Assembly: GCF_033096465.1 (NCBI RefSeq)
Contig: NZ_AP028156.1
Span: 429,501-493,500 of the forward strand
Length of the DNA stretch: 64,000 bases
Source of the DNA: Blautia luti
GTDB lineage: Bacteria; Bacillota; Clostridia; Lachnospirales; Lachnospiraceae
Direction of reading: 5' to 3'
The notes beneath the pieces were generated by a model. That model ran no database searches. It saw only the letters and a list, made by a program, of their open reading frames with translations, and had not been told where the DNA came from. Shown in pieces: positions 45,726 to 55,280 of the stretch; the first letter of the stretch is position 1, and the number at the start of each line of letters is the position of its first letter. Both the position numbers and the translations under genes were made by a program.

Positions 45726-46426
45726 AGAAACTTATCGAGAATATCCTGAATGTTTTTTACCCCAGATGCTGTCCTGTGTGTCAGAAAGTACTGAAAGACC
45801 AGAACCGGATGATCTGTCCGGAATGTGAAGAGAACCTGCACCCTGTGGGGCATCCCAGGTGCTTTTTGTGCGGGAAACCGGTAAATGCAGGAGAATATTG
45901 CAGGGACTGTGAGAAACATCATCATCTCTTTGATCAGGGAATAGGAATATTCGTTTATGATGAGCGGATGCGCAGGTCTGTTACACGATATAAATACTAC
46001 GGCTGCAGAGAGTATGGAGATTTTTATGCAGCTGCCATGTACAGATTCGGCAGAAAGGAAATCCTCCGATGGGACCCACAGCTGATCGTTCCTGTCCCCA
46101 TACACAGGACGAAGCTTCGGATGCGTGGCTTCAATCAGTCAGAATATCTGGCAGAAAGACTGGGCAGATATACAGGAATCCCCGTGGATCCTGATCTGGT
46201 GCAGAAAGTACGCAGGACACCGTCCCAGAAAAAACTTACTGCAGTCCAGCGCAGGAAGAATCTGGAGTCTGCGTTTCGGGTTACCCGGAAGATCAGTGAG
46301 AAGAGGATCCTTCTGGTAGATGATGTTTATACCACGGGAAGCACAATGGATGCCATGGCTGCCTGCCTGAAGAAAAAGGGCGGGGAAAAGATTTATTTTC
46401 TTACCCTCTGTACAGGCAGGACATGA
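45722..46426 (+). CDS. comF: ComF-family phosphoribosyltransferase-like protein
   Basis: 234 residues from a GTG start overlapping the recD2 stop. The N-terminus has a four-cysteine zinc finger (CPVCQKVL, CPECEENL, CFLCGKPV, CRDC), then a phosphoribosyltransferase fold with VPVPIHRTKLRMRGFNQ and the PRPP loop ILLVDDVYTTGSTM. ComF is needed for efficient DNA uptake in Bacillus and Haemophilus. It is co-translated with a helicase, as often seen, and complements comEA and comEC in this window. Confidence 0.93.
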   Translation: MKKLIENILNVFYPRCCPVCQKVLKDQNRMICPECEENLHPVGHPRCFLCGKPVNAGEYCRDCEKHHHLFDQGIGIFVYDERMRRSVTRYKYYGCREYGDFYAAAMYRFGRKEILRWDPQLIVPVPIHRTKLRMRGFNQSEYLAERLGRYTGIPVDPDLVQKVRRTPSQKKLTAVQRRKNLESAFRVTRKISEKRILLVDDVYTTGSTMDAMAACLKKKGGEKIYFLTLCTGRT

Positions 46427-46543
46427 GAAAAAATGCTTTTCATAAATAATGATATATGTTACAATCAGTCTGTATGAATATGGGTTTCTGCGACTTTTTT
46501 TGCGGAAATAACGGAAGAAAAGAGAAGCAATGAGGAGTTATTT

Positions 46544-46978
46544 ATGTTAAATGAAGAGAAGATTAAAATCATGAATAAACTTGCCATGTATGAACAGGGA
46601 GAAGGAAAGAAGTATCTTCCGGTGAGCCGATATTACAGAAGTGATTACATAGGACTCGCCCTGATCAAGAACTTTTTCCTGGTGACTATCGGTTATTGTT
46701 TGATCCTGGCCGGGATCGCGGCATATTTCGGAGAATATCTGGTAGACAACATTCATAAGATGGACCTGGTGGCAGTGGGAAGGAATGCAGTGATCGGATA
46801 TGTAGTCGTGCTGGTCGTTTTTTCAGTGGCGACTTATATCCAGTATTCTGTCAAGTACCATAAGGCCAAGAAAAGCGTGAAAGAGTATTATCAGGAACTT
46901 ACACAGCTGAATAAGATCTACAGCCGTGAAGAGAAAAAATCCTCGTTCCGGGGAGTATCAGGAGGATATAAAAAATGA
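46544..46978 (+). CDS. Unknown two-helix membrane protein of the cdaA locus
   Basis: 144 residues behind GAGGAG. Two hydrophobic segments lie near residues 42-66 (IKNFFLVTIGYCLILAGIAAYF) and 78-102 (AVIGYVVVLVVFSVATYI). The N-terminal 40 residues and the C-terminus (KAKKSVKEYYQELTQLNKIY) are charged, the latter possibly coiled. No known family. Its stop overlaps the next ATG by four bases, so it is translationally coupled to a second membrane protein and then lies upstream of cdaA. Confidence 0.65.
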   Translation: MLNEEKIKIMNKLAMYEQGEGKKYLPVSRYYRSDYIGLALIKNFFLVTIGYCLILAGIAAYFGEYLVDNIHKMDLVAVGRNAVIGYVVVLVVFSVATYIQYSVKYHKAKKSVKEYYQELTQLNKIYSREEKKSSFRGVSGGYKK

Positions 46979-48072
46979 CAGCATTACTCGAATTGAAACA
47001 GAAAATAAAGAATTTATACGGTGAGTATGAGATTTATATCCTGCCATTTCTGAAATTCGTCCTGGCACTGGTATATTTCATATGGATCAATGCAAATATG
47101 GGATATATGGAACAGATTAATAATATATTCATCGTTCTGATCCTGGCACTGATCTGTTCGATCCTGCCTTCAGGGGTGATGATCTTTGTAGGATTTGCCA
47201 TGATGCTCGCTCACGGATATGCACTTGGGCCGGAAGTTGCCGGATTTCTTCTGGTGCTGATCCTGTTTATGGCAATCCTTTTCCTGAGATTCAGTTCAGG
47301 GACCAATCTGGTACTGGTATTTACACCGTTATCCTTCGGATTCAGTGTTCCGGCACTTCTTCCTATCGGAAGCGGACTGCTCAGCAGTGCGGCATCTGCA
47401 CTTCCGGCAGGCTGCGGTGTGGTTATTTATTATTTTATCCGTTTTCTGTCTGTACAGCATAAACTTCTGGAGAATCCGGACGTGCTGATGACAGATAAAT
47501 TGAAACTTCTCACTGACGGGATCGTACAGAACTGGGGAATGTGGATCACAGTGATCGCATTTATCGTAGTGATCCTGCTGGTAAATCTGATCCGCACCCG
47601 CTCTTTCGATTATGCGTGGAGGATCGCCATTGTTGCAGGAGGAGTTGTTTATATTCTGGTAGTTCTCGGGGGAGGAGTTATCCTGAACCTGAACATTGAT
47701 ATGATCAACCTTATTGTATACACAGTGGTCTCCGTAGTTGTGGGACTGCTTCTGGAGTTTTTTGTATTTGGCGGAGATTACAGCCGTACAGAGAGACTTG
47801 AGTATGAGGATGATGAGTACTACTACTATGTGAAGGCTGTTCCGAAGGCAGCAGTTGCCACTTCTGAAAGAAGTATCAAGAAGATCAACGGTGAACCTGC
47901 CAGAGAAGAGAAAGATGCCACAGACAATGTAGTATCTTATGCGAACCCTATTTTCCACGGGGAAGAAGATGCAGTACAGCCAACAGAGGAAGCTGGACCT
48001 GTAGTGAGAAAAGCAAATGTAGACCATGTAGATTTTGAGAAAAAACTGGAAGAATCTCTGAAAGACCTGTAA
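46975..48072 (+). CDS. Unknown multi-pass membrane protein of the cdaA locus
   Basis: 365 residues. About nine hydrophobic segments fill residues 18-260, including VLILALICSILPSGVMIFVGF and LLVLILFMAILFL with a GTNLVLVFTPLSFG stretch. A hydrophilic tail of about 95 residues follows, with EDDEYYYYVKAVPKAAVAT and acidic repeats. It overlaps the previous gene by four bases and lies 76 bases upstream of cdaA. The function is unknown; the constant link to cdaA suggests a role in c-di-AMP control or in wall or ion homeostasis, which is inference. Confidence 0.7.
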   Translation: MTALLELKQKIKNLYGEYEIYILPFLKFVLALVYFIWINANMGYMEQINNIFIVLILALICSILPSGVMIFVGFAMMLAHGYALGPEVAGFLLVLILFMAILFLRFSSGTNLVLVFTPLSFGFSVPALLPIGSGLLSSAASALPAGCGVVIYYFIRFLSVQHKLLENPDVLMTDKLKLLTDGIVQNWGMWITVIAFIVVILLVNLIRTRSFDYAWRIAIVAGGVVYILVVLGGGVILNLNIDMINLIVYTVVSVVVGLLLEFFVFGGDYSRTERLEYEDDEYYYYVKAVPKAAVATSERSIKKINGEPAREEKDATDNVVSYANPIFHGEEDAVQPTEEAGPVVRKANVDHVDFEKKLEESLKDL

Positions 48073-48148
48073 GCTGCTGAAGTTGGTAATATAGCAGCAA
48101 AATCTGTACAGGGATGTTTCAGGAAGACCAGGAGGAAAGGAGAACCAT

Positions 48149-49036
48149 ATGCAGGATGTTGGAGGGAATCTGATAGAGTATTTGTCCAGAATAGCATTCC
48201 CGAAGATCAGTATCATTGATGTCATCCAGATCGCGCTGATCGCATTTTTTGTGTATCAGTTTATGATATGGATCAAATATACCCATGCGTATACGCTGCT
48301 GAAGGGTATACTGGTAGTTCTCCTGTTTATTCTTGTTGCGTATATCTTCAAAATGAATACGATCCTGTGGATCTTCTCCAATCTGGCAAGTACGCTGATC
48401 GTAGGTGTTATTGTTATTTTCCAGCCGGAGCTTCGCAAAGCTCTGGAGCAGATCGGCCAGAAGAAGATCATGGCTGCGATCATTCCTTTTGAATCTGGCA
48501 AGGAAGTCAAGGAGAGATTCACAGATAAAACCATCAGCGAACTGGTAAAGGCCTGCTTTGATATGGGAGAAGTAAAGACAGGCGCACTGATCGTTATCGA
48601 ACAGAATGAGCTGCTTACAGATTATATCCGTACAGGAATCAATCTGGATGCGATCCTTACCAGCCAGCTACTGATCAATATCTTCGAGCATAATACACCG
48701 CTTCATGACGGAGCTGTTATCGTGAGGGAAAACAGAATCGTAGCTGCAACCTGCTATCTTCCGCTGTCAGATAATATGGAGCTGAGCAAGCAGCTGGGAA
48801 CACGCCACAGAGCCGGCGTAGGTATCAGTGAGCAGACAGACTCGGTGACTATTATCGTTTCTGAAGAAACCGGGCAGGTATCAGTAGCCCGGAACGGGAA
48901 ACTGATCCGTGGCGTGAACAGTGCCAGACTCCGTGAGATCCTGATAAAGGCACAGAACAAACAGGTTGTAGATAACAGCAAATTCCGCTATTTACTGAAA
49001 GGAAGAGGCAAACATGAAGAAGAGAAAAATCACTGA
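48149..49036 (+). CDS. cdaA: Diadenylate cyclase CdaA
   Basis: 295 residues. Three membrane helices in residues 15-95 (IQIALIAFFVYQFMIW, LLKGILVVLLFILVAYI, ILWIFSNLAS) precede the DisA_N cyclase domain with HDGAVIVRENRI near 190 and GTRHRAGVGISEQTD near 222, the DGA and RHR motifs that bind ATP. It makes c-di-AMP from two ATP at the membrane. The overlap of 23 bases with cdaR is typical. glmM, often third in this operon, is not here. Confidence 0.97.
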   Translation: MQDVGGNLIEYLSRIAFPKISIIDVIQIALIAFFVYQFMIWIKYTHAYTLLKGILVVLLFILVAYIFKMNTILWIFSNLASTLIVGVIVIFQPELRKALEQIGQKKIMAAIIPFESGKEVKERFTDKTISELVKACFDMGEVKTGALIVIEQNELLTDYIRTGINLDAILTSQLLINIFEHNTPLHDGAVIVRENRIVAATCYLPLSDNMELSKQLGTRHRAGVGISEQTDSVTIIVSEETGQVSVARNGKLIRGVNSARLREILIKAQNKQVVDNSKFRYLLKGRGKHEEEKNH

Positions 49037-50327
49037 TAATATCCCTCTGAAGATCATGTCTGTTGCTGTGGCTGTCGTGGTATGGCTTATTGTTGTGAAT
49101 ATAGACAATCCTGTAGGAACAAACTATTATACACTGACCAATGTGGAGCTGATCAATAAAGAATATGTTGAATCCTCAGATACCATCGGCAAGATGTGTA
49201 TGCCGGAGGAAAAGCAGGACTCTATAAGGATCGCTATTACAACGAACAAAAAGATAAGAGATAAGATCAAAGTTTCTGATATTACTGCTACAGCAGACCT
49301 GCAGCAGGCAGTAAGCCTTGACACAAACCCGGTTATGGTACCCATCACAGTAACCTGTTCCGTGCCGGGAGTAACACCCAATGATATTAAAGTAACCCCT
49401 CAGAACCTCAGTGTGAATCTGGATGAAAAGGAAACACAGGAGTTCGTAGTGAATGTAAGCAGAGGTGATACGAAACCCGGGAAAGACTATGAAGTAGGAA
49501 GCCTGACAGCTAATCCTGAGAAAGTCAGGATTACAGGACCGAAATCTTTGGTGAATAAAATAGACAAGGTAAATGCGACCATTTCCTTGGACGGTAACAC
49601 GCAGGACTTTACACAGGACGTGAATCTTACGATCATAGATAAGAATCAGGAAGCACTTTCAGATTCAGAGATGAATTCTCTCAGGATTGAGAACAATGCG
49701 AAGGTAAGTGTTACAGCCAGACTGTGGAAGATCCGTCAGGGCGTAGGTATTTCAGCAGGATATGTAGGAAGCCCGGCATCCGGCTATCAGGTTGGAACTG
49801 TAACCACAGTTCCGGATACTATCAGCGTGGCAGGAAGCACCGAAGGACTTGAAACCTTGACTCAGAATGATAACACCATCACCATCCCTGCTGACAGTAT
49901 TGACATTTCCGGAGAGTCCAGGGATGTGGAACGGAAGATCAGCCTGAAGGATCTGCTGCCTGACAATGTGAAGCTGACCAGCGATTCCAGTGAAGATGTA
50001 TGGGTAACCGTAAGCATTCTTCCGGAGGGCAGCAGAGAATTTACACTGTCAACCAAGGATATTGAGGTAAAGAATAAACCGGATGATCTTCAGGTAACGT
50101 TCGAGACAGCTCAGATAGAGATCAGGATCAAATCTGATACAGAAGATCTGGATGATCTGAATACAGAGACAGATATTAAAGCGTCCATAGATCTGAAGGG
50201 AAAAGAGGAAGGAAATTATAAAGTCCCTGTGACATTGAGTCTTCCTAACGGATATGAAACTGTAGAGAACGTTTCTACAGAAGTAGTGATCTCATCAGGC
50301 ACCGGAACGGATGACAGCAAGGGATGA
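49014..50327 (+). CDS. cdaR: CdaR (YbbR-domain regulator of CdaA)
   Basis: 437 residues. One N-terminal membrane helix (residues 9-29, IPLKIMSVAVAVVVWLIVVN) and four YbbR repeats of about 85 residues outside the cell, each ending in a strand pattern like VRITGPKSLVNKIDKVNATI. CdaR binds CdaA and lowers or tunes its activity. A 15-base overlap-free gap is followed by an HPr-like gene. Confidence 0.93.
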   Translation: MKKRKITDNIPLKIMSVAVAVVVWLIVVNIDNPVGTNYYTLTNVELINKEYVESSDTIGKMCMPEEKQDSIRIAITTNKKIRDKIKVSDITATADLQQAVSLDTNPVMVPITVTCSVPGVTPNDIKVTPQNLSVNLDEKETQEFVVNVSRGDTKPGKDYEVGSLTANPEKVRITGPKSLVNKIDKVNATISLDGNTQDFTQDVNLTIIDKNQEALSDSEMNSLRIENNAKVSVTARLWKIRQGVGISAGYVGSPASGYQVGTVTTVPDTISVAGSTEGLETLTQNDNTITIPADSIDISGESRDVERKISLKDLLPDNVKLTSDSSEDVWVTVSILPEGSREFTLSTKDIEVKNKPDDLQVTFETAQIEIRIKSDTEDLDDLNTETDIKASIDLKGKEEGNYKVPVTLSLPNGYETVENVSTEVVISSGTGTDDSKG

Positions 50328-50340
50328 GAGGAATACAGAT

Positions 50341-50604
50341 ATGGTTAGTAAGAAAGTAACGGTCAAGAATCCGACAGGTCTTCACCTGAGACCTGCAGGG
50401 ATTTTGTGTAATGAGGCTATGAAATATCAGTCACAGGTAACTTTTGACTATGACGGAGGAACCGCTAATGCCAAGAGCGTGCTGAGCGTACTTGGCGCCT
50501 GCGTGAAATGCGGGGATGAGATAGAGATTATCTGTGAGGGAAAAGATGAACAGACAGCACTGGAAGGTATGGTAAATGCCGTAGAAAGCGGTCTGGGAGA
50601 ATAA
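50341..50604 (+). CDS. HPr-family phosphocarrier protein
   Basis: 87 residues from the ATG at 50341, chosen because GAGAGGAA precedes it. NPTGLHLRPAG near residue 10-20 holds the phospho-acceptor His15, and KSVLSVLG near 45-53 holds a Ser46-type site for HPr kinase. Both catalytic-type residues are present, so it is not a Crh-like His-less form. No enzyme I gene is near, so it may be a second HPr or the main one. It ends the cdaA operon. Confidence 0.88.
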   Translation: MVSKKVTVKNPTGLHLRPAGILCNEAMKYQSQVTFDYDGGTANAKSVLSVLGACVKCGDEIEIICEGKDEQTALEGMVNAVESGLGE

Positions 50605-50621
50605 GTGTTAAAGGTTTATAA

Positions 50622-50654
50622 CAAGTACACTACAAGTACACTCTGGTGTACTTG
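50622..50654 (+). promoter_or_regulatory. Tandem 9-mer plus perfect hairpin upstream of the L,D-transpeptidase
   Basis: CAAGTACAC occurs at 50622-50630 and 50633-50641; its reverse complement GTGTACTTG is at 50646-50654 after a 4-base loop. It lies 27 bases before the GTG start. It could be an operator or an mRNA structure. Confidence 0.5.
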
Positions 50655-50680
50655 AATAGTTATTGAGGGAGGAATTAATT

Positions 50681-53395
50681 GTGAAAAAAAGGTTGGTTGC
50701 AGTAACTCTCGGCGTTATTTTGAGTTTGTCAACTGTAGGCGAAGCCGGTGCATCGGTATTCAGCTCTCCTGAGGACACAGCGGCATCCCAGGATGAGATC
50801 GCAGGATCTGAAGCAGCGGAATCAGAGACAGACAGTGCAGAAACAGCAGACACATCGGAAGTACAGCCAGAGGATTCTGGTGCAGAGGATCTGTTTTCGG
50901 CAGGAGAGTATGCAGGTACTTCAGATGCAGAACCACAGGACAGCAGTTCTGCTTTTTCATCAGGAGAAGATGAGACACAGCCAGCAGCTGTATCACAGAT
51001 AACAGATGCAGTACCGGCAGAGCAGCAGGATGATTCTGATGCTGTGTCAGTGAAGGCAGAGGACTGGATCAGAGAGGATGATCACTTTAAGCTCCGCAAG
51101 CCAGTGAAGAAAGACAGTGCTGACACTTCAGATGCAGCACCGGCAGACACAGTACAGACAGAAGATCAGACCGGTGAGGTGGTTCTCACAGATTCTGATA
51201 CAGATGAAACCGACAATGCAGACAGTACAGATCCGACACAAGCAGATGCAGCAGATACGGAGATTCTGACCGCAGAAGATCCGGATTATGAAGATGCAGC
51301 AGATACAACAGAGGATCCGGTTCTGGATGTATCCGATGACAGTGCAGACGGGGATGCCAATGCCAGCACAGATCCGGCAGATAATACAGACAGCTTTTAT
51401 ACAGCAGCAGACGGACTGGTGAAGATCAGTACGGAATATAAAGAACAGGTACATACAGGCTGGTATCTTTTCGATGAGAACGGATACATGGTTACAGGAC
51501 AGGCACAAGTAAATCCGGAACAGGGCACAGATATTGCTGCTACACAGACAGCAGATGCCAGCGATGGAGATGCCAGCATAGCTGCAGATACAGAAGAAAC
51601 AGTTCAGTCCTGCTTCACATCAGCAGAGGATGCGGTAGTATATACAGGCTGCGAGAATGAAGCGGTTACGCCGTATACATCTACTGTAGGACAGCAGATC
51701 CGTAATAAATGGAAATGGACGGGAACTGCATGGCAGTATTACAATGCAGCAGGTACCCTTGAGACAGTAACACAGCTGGAGGCAGCACAGAAAGCCAACG
51801 GTACTTATACAGGATACTTTAAAATCGAGAATGAATATTACAGCCTGAAAGCAGACGGAACACCACGAACAGGAAATGTCACACTTACAGTAAACGGAGT
51901 GTCCAATCTCTATTATTTCGAGAAGGACAGCACCATCCCGGGAAGAATGTTCCACGAAGGCTGGAGAGTAACAGGACTTAATACTTCCAGGGAGAGATGG
52001 CTCTACTACAGCCAGGGGAAAAACCCGGCAGATATCGGTAAATACTATCAGCGTGGTGTCATTGCTACCAGACTGGATGAGAATATAAAAGGTGCTTATA
52101 CATATCTGATCAGCAGCAAGGGATACCTTCTGAAAAGTACCATAAAGAAAGCTGAGAACGGCGCTTTCTATGGAACTGATAAATATGGAAGAATTTATAC
52201 AAATAAGATGGTTTTGTATAAAGGATACAGATATTATTTCGGAAAAAACGGCAAACGTGCTACATGGAAGAACAGATGGGCGAAGGTCAACAACCATTAT
52301 TATTACTTCGGCGGCGTTCCGGGAAGAGTTCAGGAGAAACATGGCTGGCAGAAACTTACCAATACCAAGAATCAGTTCCTGGGCTGGATCTATTTAGATC
52401 AGAACGGAAACAATTACACTAATAAGTGGACCAGCAACGGATATTATTTCAAAGCCAACGGAAAACTTGCCAGCGGTCTGACACAGATCGGAACAAAGAT
52501 GTATCTCTTTGAATCATCTACGGCAGCAGCCCATAAAGGAAAAGTGTACAAGAATACAATGATCCGTTACAAGAAAAAGCTGTATCTGGCAAGTGCTACA
52601 GGTGCTCTGTATAAGGGTGGATGGAGACAGTATAATAACGGCTGGTACTATCTGAGAAATTATACACCGCTGACAAACCAGTTCAGGAAGAAAAACGGTG
52701 TAAACGGTTATCTGAATTCCAGTGGTAAATACACCACAGGATGGGTGCTTGTAAGTGATGCCAAGAACCTTATGAGATACATTGACCCAACCGGAAACGG
52801 ATATGCAAAAAATACAAGCAAATGGATCAATGGAGTTCTGTATTACTTTGACAGCAACGGATACAGGATCACAGATGTTTCCGCGAAATATCCGAACGGT
52901 CCATATTATCTGGAAGTACAGAGAAAGAATGGTATCATGACTGTTTATACAGACAGTACCAAGAGAATTCCTATCAAGACCATCAGAGTATCCGTAGGTG
53001 TTCCAAGTACTCCTACACCGCCGGGTGAATACACACTCAGAAGCAGCGCAAGATGGCAGCTCCTGATGGGACCATCCTGGGGTCAGTATGGAACCCATGT
53101 AGAGGGAGCAGGAAAGGGAGGAATTTATGTTCACTCTGTTGCATGTGCACAGGCAAATTCCTTCAACCTTCCGGCAGTAGAATATAATAAACTTGGCCAG
53201 CCGGCTTCACACGGATGTATCCGTGCCTGCGTGGCAGATGCCAAATGGGTATATTATCACTGCAATGGTTCCAGAATCAATATCATCGATGGTGTGGTCA
53301 CATATCACGATGCATATAAAGGACCTCTGGGTAAGAATCCTCTTACACCATTAAGAGGCGCCAAGAACTTCGATCCTACAGACCCGGAAGTATAA
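50681..53395 (+). CDS. Secreted L,D-transpeptidase with acidic linker and wall-binding repeats
   Basis: 904 residues from a GTG start behind GGGAGG. A signal peptide (about 1-25, ending GEAGA) is followed by an acidic linker rich in Asp, Ser, Thr and Ala (about 25-240), then aromatic wall-binding repeats (about 245-740, pattern GWYxFdxNGY, KYYQRGVI, YYYFGG). The C-terminal YkuD domain (about 755-890) has SVGVPSTPTPPGEYT and the active site SHGCIRAC with the catalytic Cys near 858. It cross-links peptidoglycan or attaches proteins to it at the surface. Confidence 0.92.
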   Translation: MKKRLVAVTLGVILSLSTVGEAGASVFSSPEDTAASQDEIAGSEAAESETDSAETADTSEVQPEDSGAEDLFSAGEYAGTSDAEPQDSSSAFSSGEDETQPAAVSQITDAVPAEQQDDSDAVSVKAEDWIREDDHFKLRKPVKKDSADTSDAAPADTVQTEDQTGEVVLTDSDTDETDNADSTDPTQADAADTEILTAEDPDYEDAADTTEDPVLDVSDDSADGDANASTDPADNTDSFYTAADGLVKISTEYKEQVHTGWYLFDENGYMVTGQAQVNPEQGTDIAATQTADASDGDASIAADTEETVQSCFTSAEDAVVYTGCENEAVTPYTSTVGQQIRNKWKWTGTAWQYYNAAGTLETVTQLEAAQKANGTYTGYFKIENEYYSLKADGTPRTGNVTLTVNGVSNLYYFEKDSTIPGRMFHEGWRVTGLNTSRERWLYYSQGKNPADIGKYYQRGVIATRLDENIKGAYTYLISSKGYLLKSTIKKAENGAFYGTDKYGRIYTNKMVLYKGYRYYFGKNGKRATWKNRWAKVNNHYYYFGGVPGRVQEKHGWQKLTNTKNQFLGWIYLDQNGNNYTNKWTSNGYYFKANGKLASGLTQIGTKMYLFESSTAAAHKGKVYKNTMIRYKKKLYLASATGALYKGGWRQYNNGWYYLRNYTPLTNQFRKKNGVNGYLNSSGKYTTGWVLVSDAKNLMRYIDPTGNGYAKNTSKWINGVLYYFDSNGYRITDVSAKYPNGPYYLEVQRKNGIMTVYTDSTKRIPIKTIRVSVGVPSTPTPPGEYTLRSSARWQLLMGPSWGQYGTHVEGAGKGGIYVHSVACAQANSFNLPAVEYNKLGQPASHGCIRACVADAKWVYYHCNGSRINIIDGVVTYHDAYKGPLGKNPLTPLRGAKNFDPTDPEV

Positions 53396-53415
53396 AAATA
53401 AATAACAACCATTAC

Positions 53416-53456
53416 AAAAGAGGCATTTCGGAAATAAAAGTCCGAAGTGCCTTTTT
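53416..53456 (+). terminator. Terminator after the L,D-transpeptidase gene
   Basis: AAAAGAGGCATTTCGGA pairs with TCCGAAGTGCCTTTTT around an 8-base loop. Confidence 0.88.
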
Positions 53457-53523
53457 GCGCCCGGCGGGACAGCGATATGTGAACAGAAACGGAGGAAGAA
53501 ATGCCCGGATTAAAAGGTTCGGG

Positions 53524-53552
53524 TTGCATAAGCAATTGCCAGCATGTATAAT
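53524..53552 (+). promoter_or_regulatory. Promoter of the GH25 lysozyme gene
   Basis: TTGCAT (53524-53529), 17 bases, TATAAT (53547-53552), with a 77-base leader to the ATG. Confidence 0.75.
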
Positions 53553-53629
53553 ACTTTTAATAAAATCGTAAAAATTCGCAAAAAAAGAAATCATGTTAAC
53601 GATTACATGCTCTAAGAAAGGACAGGAAG

Positions 53630-55210
53630 ATGAAGAAAAAGTTTCAGGGGTGGAGAAAGAAAGTCGCAGTTGGTCTTCTGGCTGCAGCTCTGTGTGGATC
53701 TCTGTCTGCACAGACGGCAATGGCAACCATGCATTATGACAGAAGACAGACAGTTGCGCAGGAACAGTTCGAATCGTCAGCAGATACTTACAGTGCATCT
53801 GCGTCAGCTGTAAGCAAAAAGGCCTGGCGGAAGATCAACGGCAAATGCTACAATGGAAGCGGAAAAGTCATTCCAGGGGCCATCACCAGAGGAATCGATG
53901 TGTCCGAATGGCAGGAAACCATCAACTGGGCGAAAGTAAAAAAATCTGATGTGGATTTTGCATTCGTGCGCATTGCTCACGGGATCAAATATCAGGATAA
54001 GAATTTCGACTACAATATGAAACAGGCAGAGCTGGCAGGAGTTCCTGTAGGAACTTACGTATACAGTACAGCTACAAATACAGCCGGAGCATTAAAAGAA
54101 GCACAGCTTGCCATAAAGAAGATGAAGGGTTATAAAGTATCCTATCCGGTAGCCTATGATCTGGAAGATGAGAAACTGGAGAAACTCTCCCCAAGGACGA
54201 TATCAAGAATGGCACTGGCGTTCTGTAATGAGATACGTCAGGCGGGATATTATCCGATCATTTACTGTAATACATACTGGTATGATTATCATATAGACTG
54301 GAGCATTCTTTCCGGTCTGGATGTGTGGATCGCCAGATATGGAGATACGATCCAGGCACCGGATTCTTCGAAATATTCCTATACAGTCTGGCAGTCCACT
54401 TCAGGAGAAGCTGACAGCGGCCTGAATCCTACCAGAAAACTGATCTCAGGAATTCCTGTATGGAATGACGTGGATATGGATTTCGGCTTCGTGGATTATA
54501 CGAAGGTAATAACCCCAAGGTGGCAGCCACTGGCATCTTACAGTCCTGCAGTAACTGCTGACACAGGGAAATATGGACATCTTCCCATTGGCGTGAAGAA
54601 CGGCCTGAAAGAAGAAAACGGAGATACCTTCTATTATGTAAACGGTAAAAAGGTTACAGGCTGGACAGAACTGAACAATAAAAAATATTACTTTGCGCCC
54701 GAGACAGGTGCTCTTTATAAAGACCGTCTGTTTAAAGTAAACAATCAGCTCTATTATGCAGATAAAAATGGAGTGATAGCTACAGGAAAATGGGTGGAAT
54801 ATAAAGGGAAAACCTATTATTTTAAGGCAAGTGGAGCTGCCTTTAAAGGTATGAAGCGTGTAAACGGCAAATATTACTGGTTCCATACCTCATCTGGCTA
54901 TATGTTTAAAAACAGAAAAGTGATCAGAAGCACAGGCGATATTTATTATTTCGGCAGCAATGGAGTACGGTATGAAAACGGTATGAAAAAAATAACCGAA
55001 AACGGCACAGTTCATACGTACTATTTTCACAAAGATGGAAAAGTACATAAAGGCTGGTTGACATACAAGGGTAAAAAGTATTATTTTTATAAGGGCAAAA
55101 CAGAGAAGTCAGGACGAAGAGCAGAGAATGTAAGGCTGACAAGTTCCAACGGCATCATTTCGGTGTTTGATAAGTCCGGCGTTTGCATCGATCAGTATAA
55201 GAAGGAGTGA
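53630..55210 (+). CDS. Secreted GH25 lysozyme with wall-binding repeats
   Basis: 526 residues. A signal peptide (about 1-30) is followed by the GH25 muramidase domain (about 85-290): ITRGIDVSEWQETINWAKVK with the catalytic-type Asp, FAFVRIAHG, AYDLEDEKLE with the second acidic pair, and DVWIARYG. The C-terminal repeats (about 320-526) follow the KKYYFAPETGALYKDRLF, YYFxxDGxxxxG pattern shared with the two neighbours. It cleaves the muramic acid-GlcNAc bond in the wall. Confidence 0.93.
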   Translation: MKKKFQGWRKKVAVGLLAAALCGSLSAQTAMATMHYDRRQTVAQEQFESSADTYSASASAVSKKAWRKINGKCYNGSGKVIPGAITRGIDVSEWQETINWAKVKKSDVDFAFVRIAHGIKYQDKNFDYNMKQAELAGVPVGTYVYSTATNTAGALKEAQLAIKKMKGYKVSYPVAYDLEDEKLEKLSPRTISRMALAFCNEIRQAGYYPIIYCNTYWYDYHIDWSILSGLDVWIARYGDTIQAPDSSKYSYTVWQSTSGEADSGLNPTRKLISGIPVWNDVDMDFGFVDYTKVITPRWQPLASYSPAVTADTGKYGHLPIGVKNGLKEENGDTFYYVNGKKVTGWTELNNKKYYFAPETGALYKDRLFKVNNQLYYADKNGVIATGKWVEYKGKTYYFKASGAAFKGMKRVNGKYYWFHTSSGYMFKNRKVIRSTGDIYYFGSNGVRYENGMKKITENGTVHTYYFHKDGKVHKGWLTYKGKKYYFYKGKTEKSGRRAENVRLTSSNGIISVFDKSGVCIDQYKKE

Positions 55211-55280
55211 GCCGAAAATAAGCAGGATCCTGATGAGGGACTGCATTTGGGCCGCATATTCTTAAAAGAAGGGAAAAGTT

